Below are positions 25,946 through 33,137 of a stretch of DNA of 64,000 nt, piece by piece; the stretch's first letter is position 1; every line of letters starts with the position of its first letter. The translations under genes and the position numbers were made by a program. The notes under the pieces were generated by a model, which saw only the letters and a program-made list of their open reading frames with translations, did no database searches and was not told where the DNA came from. Source of the stretch: Prauserella alba (lineage in GTDB: Bacteria > Actinomycetota > Actinomycetes > Mycobacteriales > Pseudonocardiaceae). Where the stretch lies: the NCBI RefSeq assembly GCF_024171735.1, contig NZ_JAMTCH010000003.1:1228841-1292840 (forward strand), written 5' to 3'.

Positions 25946-27082
25946 TCAGCCCCGGCGGGTGCGTACCGCTGCGGCGAGATCGTCGAGCAGCGACTCCGTC
26001 GTGGTCCAGTCCAGGCACGCATCGGTGATGCTGCGTCCGTAGTCGAGGTCGGCCGCGCGTCCGAGGGTCAGGTCCTGCCTGCCGTCGGCGAGGAAGCTCT
26101 CCAGCATGAGGCCGGAGATGCCGGGCTCGCCCGCCGCGATCCGCTCGGCCAGCTCCGTCACGACCCCGGCCTGGCGCACGTGGTCCTTACCGCTGTTGCC
26201 GTGGCTGGCGTCCACGACGACGCGTTCGGGCAGCTGGGCCTTCCGCAGGCGGGCGAGCGTGTCTGCGACCGTGTCGGGGTCGTGGTTCGGGCCCGTGCTG
26301 CCGCCGCGGAGGATCACGTGACAGTCCTCGTTGCCCGCCGTGGTCAGCAGCGCGGACACGCCGTCGGTGGTGATGCCGGGGAAGACGTGGCTCGCCGCGG
26401 CGGCCCGGGTGGCGTCGACCGCGACCTGCACGTCGCCTTCGGTGGAGTTCTTGATCCCCACCGGCATCGACAGCCCGCTGCAGAGCTGGCGGTGCACCTG
26501 ACTGGCCGCGGTGCGCGCGCCGACGGAGCCCCACGTCACGACGTCGGCGATGTACTGGGGAATGATCGGGTCGAGGAACTCGCAGCCGACCGGAAGGCCG
26601 AGCGCGGAGACGTCGAGCAGCAACTGGCGTGCGAGGCGCAGGCCCTTGTTGACGGCGAAGCGGCCGTCGAGGTCGGGATCGTTGATCAGGCCCTTCCACC
26701 CGAGCGTGGTGCGGGGCTTCTCGAAGTACACGCGCATCACGATGTGCAGCTCGCCGCTGACCTTCTCGGCGTGCGCGGCGAGTCTCCTGGCGTAGTCGAG
26801 TGCGGCGTCGGCGTCGTGGACCGAACAGGGTCCGGCGACCACCAGCAGGCGGTCGTCACGGCCGGACAGGATGTCGACGGCGGCCTCGCGGCCCGCGGTG
26901 ACCGTGCGGGCGACGGCGTCGTCGACGGGGTGTTCCTGGCGCAGCAGTGCGGGCGACATGAGCGGGCTGACGTGGGTGATGCGATGATCGTCCAGGCCGG
27001 TGCCCGCCTGGGAGGCCGCCGTGGCTGCCGGCATCGTTGCCGCCGTGGGATCGGGGGATGCCGTGGTCGGCAGAGTGGCCAT
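25946..27082 (-). CDS. 3-deoxy-7-phosphoheptulonate (DAHP) synthase, class I (AroFGH type)
   Basis: 378 aa. First enzyme of the shikimate pathway, condensing phosphoenolpyruvate with erythrose 4-phosphate. Class I-alpha signatures: LLVVAGPCSVHD, MRVYFEKPRTTLGWKGLINDP, VGARTAASQVHR, GIKNSTEGD, HVILRGG and VVDASHGNSGKDH. This is the E. coli AroF/G/H type, not the class II enzyme typical of actinobacteria, and the isozyme symbol cannot be assigned from sequence. The ATG at 27082 has AAAGGAAG 8 bp upstream. The first 40 residues are Ala/Thr/Pro-rich and probably flexible. A leader peptide and hairpins upstream suggest attenuation. Confidence 0.94.
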   Translation of the reverse strand: MATLPTTASPDPTAATMPAATAASQAGTGLDDHRITHVSPLMSPALLRQEHPVDDAVARTVTAGREAAVDILSGRDDRLLVVAGPCSVHDADAALDYARRLAAHAEKVSGELHIVMRVYFEKPRTTLGWKGLINDPDLDGRFAVNKGLRLARQLLLDVSALGLPVGCEFLDPIIPQYIADVVTWGSVGARTAASQVHRQLCSGLSMPVGIKNSTEGDVQVAVDATRAAAASHVFPGITTDGVSALLTTAGNEDCHVILRGGSTGPNHDPDTVADTLARLRKAQLPERVVVDASHGNSGKDHVRQAGVVTELAERIAAGEPGISGLMLESFLADGRQDLTLGRAADLDYGRSITDACLDWTTTESLLDDLAAAVRTRRG

Positions 27083-27120
27083 CGGGGTGACTTCCTTTCC
27101 GCAAGCCGCCCCGGAAACCA

Positions 27121-27200
27121 CCGAGCCGGCTCGACGTCCGGCTCGAAGTGGGTGTGGTCAGCGCACGGTCACGCCGACCGGCCCACTCCGGGCCGGCCAG
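27121..27200 (-). promoter_or_regulatory. Candidate transcription attenuator of DAHP synthase gene
   Basis: On the minus strand, hairpin A pairs 27200-27190 with 27184-27174 (11 pairs, two or three G-T). It begins at the last Trp codon of the leader peptide. Hairpin B pairs 27145-27138 (CGAGCCGG) with 27129-27122 and is followed by GGTGGTTT, a short T-bearing end. The distal arm of A (GGGCCGG) can also pair with the distal arm of B with one G-T pair. This gives exclusive structures as in peptide-dependent attenuators. Folding was done by eye. Confidence 0.6.
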
Positions 27201-27235
27201 GTAAACCAGTAATAGCGCTGCATGTCCTGGACCAT
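27158..27235 (-). CDS. Aromatic-rich leader peptide upstream of DAHP synthase
   Basis: 25 codons: starts MVQDMQ, then RYYWFTWP, and ends VGVTVR before TGA at 27160-27158. Five aromatic residues (Tyr, Tyr, Trp, Phe, Trp) fall within six codons (27214-27197), the three end products of the pathway opened by the downstream enzyme. A start at the second Met (27223) is also possible; ribosome sites for both are weak. The gap to the DAHP synthase start is 75 bp and holds a terminator-like hairpin. Too short to be a functional protein; a ribosome-stalling sensor is the natural reading. Confidence 0.7.
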   Translation of the reverse strand: MVQDMQRYYWFTWPARSGPVGVTVR

Positions 27236-27306
27236 AGCAGAGGCTAACCTCGCTTTATCGGTCCAGTGACCCATGTCTACCTCGGACGGGACTGCGCGCC
27301 GGGCAC

Positions 27307-27714
27307 TCAGGAGAAGAGCAGGGCTGTGTCCGTCAGGGTGGCGACAACGACGCTGACCACCAGCAACGCGCTCCGGTGTCGCCACCGCGATGGTAATCGC
27401 CCCGCGCGCATCCCCGCGTGAACGGCGACTCCCAAGCAGCCGACGACGACGGCCGCGCCACCTGCGATCAGCGGGATGCTCGGGCCGGTACACGACACTG
27501 AGTCCGCCGTGCAGGCGCGGAACGGGCCGCCTCGTCCGCTCGCGTCGGAGGATCCTGCGGCCAGCAGCGCGAGCAGGAATCCGAAACCGTGCACCGGAGC
27601 GAGCAGGACCATCAGCGCCACCGTTGTGGTGCCTCCTTTCAGGGGTCGCGGCGTGGCGCCGCGCCGCGGGTCCGCGTATTCGGGCGGTGGGTCGAGAGGC
27701 GGGACATCCGGCAT
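27307..27714 (-). CDS. Small membrane protein, three predicted helices
   Basis: 135 aa. Starts MPDVPPLDPPPEY (ATG at 27714). Helices near TVALMVLLAPVHGFGFLLALLA, SIPLIAGGAAVVVGCLGVAVH and ALLVVSVVVATLTDTALLF. A short loop between the first two holds two Cys (RACTADSVSC), possibly an extracytoplasmic disulfide. A longer frame to 27816 lacks any ribosome site, and the chosen ATG has none either, so the start is uncertain. No family recognised. Confidence 0.6.
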   Translation of the reverse strand: MPDVPPLDPPPEYADPRRGATPRPLKGGTTTVALMVLLAPVHGFGFLLALLAAGSSDASGRGGPFRACTADSVSCTGPSIPLIAGGAAVVVGCLGVAVHAGMRAGRLPSRWRHRSALLVVSVVVATLTDTALLFS

Positions 27715-27848
27715 ACCGCGAAGATCGGCTCGGGAGCGGGTGTCGTTAGCCGCGGCGTATCGATGTCGTTGCCTGCTGCACCGATCCAGTGATGTGTGTC
27801 TATCCTGGGCGCACACAGTGAGGTGCGTACTGCGGAGGGTGGAACTCG

Positions 27849-28874
27849 ATGCGCGTGGGTGTCCTGACCGGTGGCGGCGACTGTCCCGGACTGAACGCGG
27901 TGATCCGCGCGGTGACCCTCAAGGGCACCGGGGAACGGGGCTGGGATGTCGTCGGATTCCGTGACGGCTGGCGTGGCCCGCTCACCGGATCGATGCGCCC
28001 GCTCGGTGTCGACGACGTCGAGCCGATCCTCACCCGCGGCGGCACGATCCTGGGCTCGTCCCGTACCAACCCGTACGCCGACGGAGGCGGAGCGGAACGG
28101 ATCCTGGAGGTGCTGGCCGCGGAGCACGTCGACGCGCTGATCGCCATCGGCGGCGAGGACACGCTCGGAGTCGCGGAACGGCTGTGCCGGGAAGGCGTGA
28201 ACGTGGTCGGCGTCCCGAAGACGATCGACAACGACCTCGGCGCCACCGATTACACGTTCGGCTTCGACACCGCGGTGCACATCGCCACCGAAGCGATCGA
28301 CCGGCTCCACACCACGGCGGAATCACACCACCGGGCCCTGGTCGTCGAGGTGATGGGCAGGCACGCCGGGTGGATCGCACTCCACTCCGGTATGGCGGGC
28401 GGGGCGAGCGTCATCCTCGTGCCGGAACGGCCGTTCTCGATCGAGCAGGTGGCCGGGTGGGTGCAGTCCCGGTTCGAACGTGAGTACGCGCCGATCGTCG
28501 TCGTGGCGGAGGGGGCACAGCCCGCTGACGGGGCCGAGGTGCTGCAGACCGGCGAGAAGGACGCGTTCGGGCACGTGCGGCTCGGCGGCGTCGGCCAGTG
28601 GCTGGCCGACGAGCTCGCCCGGCGGACCGGCAAGGAGTCGCGCGCGGTGGTCCTCGGGCACACCCAGCGCGGCGGCACGCCGACCGCCTACGACCGCGTG
28701 CTCGCCACGCGATTCGGCTTGCACGCCGTGGACGCGGTCGCCGACGGGGATTTCGGCACGATGACGGCTCTGCGCGGCACCGACATCGTCCGCGTGCCGC
28801 TGACGGAGGCCACGGCAGAGCTGAAGACCGTTCCCGCCGAGCGCTACGCCGAGGCGGAGGTCTTCTTCGGCTGA
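27849..28874 (+). CDS. pfkA: 6-phosphofructokinase, predicted pyrophosphate-dependent
   Basis: 341 aa. Phosphorylates fructose 6-phosphate. GVLTGGGDCPGLNAVIR is the phosphate-donor loop. Numbering matches E. coli PfkA: catalytic Asp127 (TIDND), donor-site Asp104 (GGEDT) and Lys124 (PKTIDND). ATP enzymes have Gly104 and usually Gly124; Asp104 with Lys124 is the signature of PPi-dependent enzymes such as that of Amycolatopsis methanolica, of similar length. GGAGGG precedes the ATG. A TATCCT -10 lies at 27801-27806. The reaction may therefore be reversible and serve gluconeogenesis as well. Confidence 0.93.
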   Translation: MRVGVLTGGGDCPGLNAVIRAVTLKGTGERGWDVVGFRDGWRGPLTGSMRPLGVDDVEPILTRGGTILGSSRTNPYADGGGAERILEVLAAEHVDALIAIGGEDTLGVAERLCREGVNVVGVPKTIDNDLGATDYTFGFDTAVHIATEAIDRLHTTAESHHRALVVEVMGRHAGWIALHSGMAGGASVILVPERPFSIEQVAGWVQSRFEREYAPIVVVAEGAQPADGAEVLQTGEKDAFGHVRLGGVGQWLADELARRTGKESRAVVLGHTQRGGTPTAYDRVLATRFGLHAVDAVADGDFGTMTALRGTDIVRVPLTEATAELKTVPAERYAEAEVFFG

Positions 28875-28879
28875 TGCCG

Positions 28880-28907
28880 CCCGCCGGTCCGGACGTGAAC
28901 CGGCGGG
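28880..28907 (+). terminator. Hairpin terminator after pfkA
   Basis: 9-bp perfect stem: 28880-28888 (CCCGCCGGT) with 28899-28907, loop of 10 nt, starting 6 bp after the pfkA stop. Confidence 0.55.
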
Positions 28908-29101
28908 ACGGCGGGGCGGGCGGTTCGGATCGGGTCACGAGCCCGTCCGCGGCGACGGCGGGCCCCATCGGCCGCGGTCGCACGCTGGTCGAGGCGCCGG
29001 CAGATCCTGATCTACGCTGGGCGGGAGGAACCCCCGCAGCTGCCGGCGCGGTGTGCCCGGCCGGGCGCCTCCGAGTCGGGGGCCGGCGACGAGGAGGAGC
29101 G

Positions 29102-29791
29102 GTGTCCGCTGGGAAGCTCCGTACGGATTCGCGTGCCCCGCTGCGCGAGCAGGTGCGCAACACGCTGCACGCACGCATCGCCGAGGGAGAGCTCCGGCCG
29201 GGTGATCGCCTGCTGGAGTACGACCTCGCCGACGAGTTCGGCATCTCCCGGGTTCCGGTGCGCGAGGCGATTCGCATGATGCAGAGCGAGGGACTGCTGG
29301 AGGTGCTCCCTCGCCGGGGCGGCGTGTTCGTCCGGAGTCTGAATCGGCGCGAGATGGAAGAACTCTTCGACGTGCGGGAAGCACTCGAGGTGCTCGCGGC
29401 GCGGCGGGCGGTCGAGCAGACGGGCCCGGAGGGCGCAGCGCGCATGGGCGAACTCGCCGAGCAGGCCCGCGCGGCGCTGCGGGCGGGGGAGACCGAAGAC
29501 ATGTTCCAGGCCAACGCGGCGTTCCACGACGAACTCGTCGCGCTGGCCGGCAACGGACTGCTGATGTCGATGCTGGAACCGCTGCACGGCCGGCTGGCCT
29601 GGTTGTTCCGGTTGAATCTCGAGCCGGAACGCGTGTGCCGCGAGCACGAGGAGTTGCACGCCGCCATCGTTCGGGGCGATGCCGAGGCCGCCGCCGAGGT
29701 CGCTCTGCGGCACGTCCGCTCCAGTCGGCGGATGGTGCTCGACCACATCGTGGACGGTGTCCCGGACGCGCCGGATCCCGGCGGCGTCTGA
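29102..29791 (+). CDS. GntR-family (FadR/FCD subfamily) transcriptional regulator
   Basis: 229 aa. Winged helix at the N-terminus (APLREQVRNTLHARIAEGELRPGDRLLEYDLADEFGISRVPVREAIRMMQSEGLL region) followed by an all-helical FCD effector domain with metal-type residues (FDVREALE, FHDELVALAGN, HEELHAAIVRGD, HVRSSRRM). The GTG at 29102 has GAGGAGGAG just upstream. Convergent with the racemase-transporter operon (29838-32114), whose promoter holds a GTATAC-centred inverted repeat of the kind FCD regulators bind. Control of that operon is inferred. Confidence 0.9.
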   Translation: MSAGKLRTDSRAPLREQVRNTLHARIAEGELRPGDRLLEYDLADEFGISRVPVREAIRMMQSEGLLEVLPRRGGVFVRSLNRREMEELFDVREALEVLAARRAVEQTGPEGAARMGELAEQARAALRAGETEDMFQANAAFHDELVALAGNGLLMSMLEPLHGRLAWLFRLNLEPERVCREHEELHAAIVRGDAEAAAEVALRHVRSSRRMVLDHIVDGVPDAPDPGGV

Positions 29792-29837
29792 GCCGCCACC
29801 GCCGGCCGCACGGGTGCTCACGGCGTGGCCGCGCGCG

Positions 29838-30569
29838 TCACACCTGCTGCTGCGGCGGGGGCCAGCCGGTCATGTTCTTGCCGCGCCGCGGCGCGTACGT
29901 GCGGACCTTCGAGGTGCTCAGTTCGAGGCGCACGAGTGACTCGGCGATCGTGACCGCCGCGGTCACCCCGTCGACGACGGGGGCCCCGGTGCGTTCCACG
30001 ACACGTTCGGCGAGCCCCGACATCCCGCCGCATCCCAGGCAGATGACCTCCGCCCGGTCGTCACGCACCGCGGCGACCGCCTGTTCGGCGATGGCGTCGA
30101 CGGCGGCGTGCGGGTCGCGCTCGAGGTCCAACACGGCCATCCCGCTGGCACGGACCGACGCGCACCGGGCGTCGAGGCCGGCGAGGGTGAGCCGGTCCTC
30201 GATAAGCGGAACGGTGCGGTCCAGGCTGGTCACGACCGAGTAGGTGCGGCCGAGGAACTGGGCGGTGCTCGCGGCCGCTTCGGTGATGTCGACGACGGGG
30301 ACGTCGAACAGTTCCTGCAGGCCCTCGCGGCCGTGCTCGCCGTAGCCGGCCTGGATGATGGCGTCGAACGGCTCGGGGTAGGCCCGAACCCGTTCCATCA
30401 CCGCGATCGCGGCGAGGTGGCTCTCGTAGTTGCCCTCGACCGACTCCGCACCGAAGGACGGCGTCAACGCGACGATCTCGGTGTCGGCCGACGCAGCGGT
30501 CGCCGCCTGCTTTCCGATGGATTCGGTGATCGAGGCAGTGGTGTTGACGTTCACGACAAGAATGCGCAT
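29838..30569 (-). CDS. Hydantoin/allantoin racemase-like protein (Asp/Glu racemase superfamily)
   Basis: 243 aa. Begins MRILVVNVNTTASITESIG, typical of the HyuA/HpxA group. ICLGCGGMSGLAE carries the second catalytic Cys. The first, in canonical enzymes IACFGDPG, is replaced by Gly75 in IIQAGYGEHG, so a two-base racemase mechanism is unlikely unless this subfamily works differently. The ATG at 30569 has GAGGGA 9 bp upstream. 63 bp downstream of an NCS1 transporter gene and surely cotranscribed, suggesting uptake and processing of a hydantoin, ureide or related ring compound. Confidence 0.85.
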   Translation of the reverse strand: MRILVVNVNTTASITESIGKQAATAASADTEIVALTPSFGAESVEGNYESHLAAIAVMERVRAYPEPFDAIIQAGYGEHGREGLQELFDVPVVDITEAAASTAQFLGRTYSVVTSLDRTVPLIEDRLTLAGLDARCASVRASGMAVLDLERDPHAAVDAIAEQAVAAVRDDRAEVICLGCGGMSGLAERVVERTGAPVVDGVTAAVTIAESLVRLELSTSKVRTYAPRRGKNMTGWPPPQQQV

Positions 30570-30632
30570 CGCTGGTTGTCCCTCACGGCTTTCCGGTTTC
30601 GTCGAGGCGGTCACGGTTGGTCGGAGCCGTGG

Positions 30633-32114
30633 CTATTCCGAGGCCACGGCCATGGACTCACCGTCCACGTCGCGCGCATCGGCCTGGCGTTCGCCGATGA
30701 CGACGTAGAAGACCGCACCGAGCAACGCCCCGATGAACCAGGAGAACCCGGAGACGGCACCGAAGACGGGCACCAGCGCCAGCACCACGGCGATCGCCGC
30801 GGACGGGACGAAGGCCCACACCGCCTTGGGGTTGTAGCCGCGCCGATAGTGGTATTCGCCCTGTGCATCCTCGGTGTAGAGATCCGGCACGTTCACGCGG
30901 GTCCTGCGCAGCAGCCAGTAGTCGGCCATGATGACGCCGAAGAGCGGGCCGAGCAGCGCGCCGAGCCCACCGAGGAAGTAGTTCACCACGACGGGGCTGT
31001 TGTAGAGATTCCACGGCAGGATGGCCAGGCCGATGAGCGCGCTGACGAGGCCGGCGCGGCGGAAGTTGAGCTGCCGGGGGAAGAGGTTGACGAGCGTGTA
31101 GATGGGCGCCACGAAGTTGGCGAGCAGGTTCACCGCGATCGTGAGGACGATCAACGCGATCGACGCCGCGGCCAGCAGGAACATGTTGGGGATCGTCTGC
31201 ACGATGTCGGTGGGGCTGGTGATCACGCGTCCGTTCAGCTCGAACTGAGCTCCGCTGAGGACGACCACGATGACCGCGAAGAACAGCATGTTCACCGGGA
31301 TCCCGACCAGGTTCCCGCGGACGATCGAACGGCGGCTCTTGGCCGAGCGCGTGAAGTCGCAGAAGTTCAGCACGAACGTTCCGTAGATCACGACCCAGAG
31401 GGCGGCGCCCTCCAGGATCTGCAGCCACATCGCGCCACCGGTCAGCGGGTCCGACGTCGACAACGACATCGATCCGCCCGCTTCGATGAACAACCAGATC
31501 GCCAGGCCGCACATCGTGATGAGCGTCGTCGGCGCCGCGATCGCCATGTACTGGCGGATCACGTGCATGCCGTAACTGACGATGACGACCTGAATCACCC
31601 AGAGGGCGAGGAAGGTGATCCAGCCGAGCAGTGACAATCCCAGCACCGACTGGTTCTCCAGGGCCTGCATCGCGGGGAACATGGCCACGAGCAGGGTGCT
31701 GAGCACGGCCGAGGCGAGATACGTCTGGATCCCGAACCACGCGATGGCGACCAGCCCGCGGACGGCTGCCGGTATCTGCGCGCCCTTGACCCCGAAGGCG
31801 ATCCGGCTCATGACGGGAAACGGCACGCCGGTCTTGTGCCCCATGTAGCCCGACAGGTTCAGCAGCACGAACAGGAACGCGGACGCGAGGGCGAAGGCCG
31901 CGAGGATGCCCCACACGTTGAGTCCGATCGCGAACAGGCCGATCGCGAAGGTGTAGTTCCCGAGGCTGTGCGCATCGTTGGCCCAGAGCGTGAAAACGTT
32001 GTAGGCGCCCCAGGGGCGGCCTTCCCGTTTCGTCGGGGCGAGATCGTAACTGTACAGGCGGGAGCTGGCGGCTCCGCGGGATTCCGCGGCCGGTTGCTCG
32101 TCCATGGTCGTCAT
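30633..32114 (-). CDS. NCS1-family nucleobase/hydantoin:cation symporter
   Basis: 493 aa with 12 expected membrane helices. The N-terminal LAPTKREGRPWGAYNVFTLWANDAHSLGNYTFAIG is the NCS1 signature; NFCDFTRSAK and AWFGIQTYLA correspond to substrate-site regions. The ATG at 32114 has GGAGG 7 bp upstream. Family members import cytosine, uracil, allantoin or hydantoins with Na+ or H+. Pairing with a racemase-like gene resembles Mhp1/hyu loci. The specific substrate cannot be told. Confidence 0.92.
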   Translation of the reverse strand: MTTMDEQPAAESRGAASSRLYSYDLAPTKREGRPWGAYNVFTLWANDAHSLGNYTFAIGLFAIGLNVWGILAAFALASAFLFVLLNLSGYMGHKTGVPFPVMSRIAFGVKGAQIPAAVRGLVAIAWFGIQTYLASAVLSTLLVAMFPAMQALENQSVLGLSLLGWITFLALWVIQVVIVSYGMHVIRQYMAIAAPTTLITMCGLAIWLFIEAGGSMSLSTSDPLTGGAMWLQILEGAALWVVIYGTFVLNFCDFTRSAKSRRSIVRGNLVGIPVNMLFFAVIVVVLSGAQFELNGRVITSPTDIVQTIPNMFLLAAASIALIVLTIAVNLLANFVAPIYTLVNLFPRQLNFRRAGLVSALIGLAILPWNLYNSPVVVNYFLGGLGALLGPLFGVIMADYWLLRRTRVNVPDLYTEDAQGEYHYRRGYNPKAVWAFVPSAAIAVVLALVPVFGAVSGFSWFIGALLGAVFYVVIGERQADARDVDGESMAVASE

Positions 32115-32293
32115 TGACCTGCCTCCAAGTTTCCGCTGGGCAGTGTTCGGTCCACTCGTCGTCGGCGCAGTTCGGCGGGCTCGCCGCGCGGGTGGCGGAA
32201 GGCCGCTCGTGCCTGGCGGTTCGGAGGCCGAGTCGGGTCTCGCCGCTGCGAGCAGCGGGTAGGGCCGGGATGTGGCAGAGTATTTCGTTATGC

Positions 32294-32307
32294 GGAAGTA
32301 TACTTTC
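32294..32307. promoter_or_regulatory. Candidate GntR operator over a -10 element
   Basis: GGAAGTATACTTTC, an imperfect 14-bp inverted repeat around GTATAC (one mismatched pair), about 180 bp upstream of the NCS1 start. TATACT occurs on both strands here, so the site would cover a -10 hexamer. A likely target of the FCD regulator at 29102. The remaining 269-bp gap shows no other clear feature. Confidence 0.45.
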
Positions 32308-32370
32308 GTAGTACGCGGGGGACGCTAGCCATGCCGGCCAGCCGCGTCAAGACTGGGCATCGGCGTGATC

Positions 32371-32383
32371 TAGGTTCGGTTCC
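32371..32383 (+). promoter_or_regulatory. -10 element of leaderless DUF2461 gene
   Basis: TAGGTT at 32371-32376, seven bases before the GTG at 32384; no ribosome site. Confidence 0.45.
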
Positions 32384-33046
32384 GTGGCGTTCACGGGATT
32401 CGGCGAGTACGCGATCGACTTCTACGACGGCCTGGTGGCCGACAACTCGAAGCCGTACTGGAACGCCAACGTCGAGATCTACCGCCGCGACGTGCGCGGG
32501 CCGATGGAGGACCTGCTCGCCGAGCTGGCCGACGAGTTCTCCGACCTGGGCGAGCCGAAGGTGTTCCGCCCGTACCGTGACGTGCGGTTCGCCAAGGACA
32601 AGACGCCCTACAAGACCCATTGCGGCGGCGTGATCGAAGCGGGCCGCGGTGGGGGCGCCTGCTACGTCGAGGTCGGGCCCGCCGGTCTGCGGGCCGGCGG
32701 CGGGTGTTTCCACCTCGCCCCCGACCAACTGGCCCGGTTCCGACGGGCGGCCGACACCGACGCGGCAGGCCGTGCGCTCGAGCGCATCCTCGACGAGCTG
32801 CGTGGGAAAGGCTGGCAGATAGCCGGGGAGACCCTCCGGACCCGTCCGCGCGGCGTGCCGGCCGACCATCCTCGCCTCGACCTCCTGCGGCATCGCAGGT
32901 TGTACGCGATCCACACGTGGGAACCGGACGACACGCTCCACGAACCGGACTGTCTCGACCGGGTGCGCCGCGCATGGCGGCAGGTGCGGCCGCTCAACGA
33001 GTGGGCGCGCGATCACGTCGGGGTGAGTACGCAGCCGCGCCGCTGA
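32384..33046 (+). CDS. DUF2461 family protein
   Basis: 220 aa. DUF2461 (TIGR02453-type) signatures: FYDGLVADNSKPYWNANVEIY near the start, KVFRPYRDVRFAKDKTPYKTH, CYVEVGPAGLRAGGG and a C-terminal RPLNEWARDHV. Conserved basic residues RDVRF and KDKTPYK suggest an anionic ligand. The biochemical function is not known. It lies immediately before pyk, from which it is separated by a pyk-specific -10. Confidence 0.9.
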   Translation: MAFTGFGEYAIDFYDGLVADNSKPYWNANVEIYRRDVRGPMEDLLAELADEFSDLGEPKVFRPYRDVRFAKDKTPYKTHCGGVIEAGRGGGACYVEVGPAGLRAGGGCFHLAPDQLARFRRAADTDAAGRALERILDELRGKGWQIAGETLRTRPRGVPADHPRLDLLRHRRLYAIHTWEPDDTLHEPDCLDRVRRAWRQVRPLNEWARDHVGVSTQPRR

Positions 33047-33123
33047 CCGGCGTGTGAGCGGGCACGCCACGCGCCGCGGCACGCGGAGACCGGATCGGTC
33101 AAGACGAGACGGCGGCGACCGTC

Positions 33124-33137
33124 TAGGCTGTGCAGGC
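33124..33137 (+). promoter_or_regulatory. -10 element of leaderless pyk
   Basis: TAGGCT at 33124-33129, eight bases before the GTG at 33138; no ribosome site. Confidence 0.45.

Noticed and set aside
25946-27082. Orthologue of M. tuberculosis AroG by position
   Set aside because: Motifs are class I (E. coli type), whereas M. tuberculosis AroG is class II; position alone misleads.
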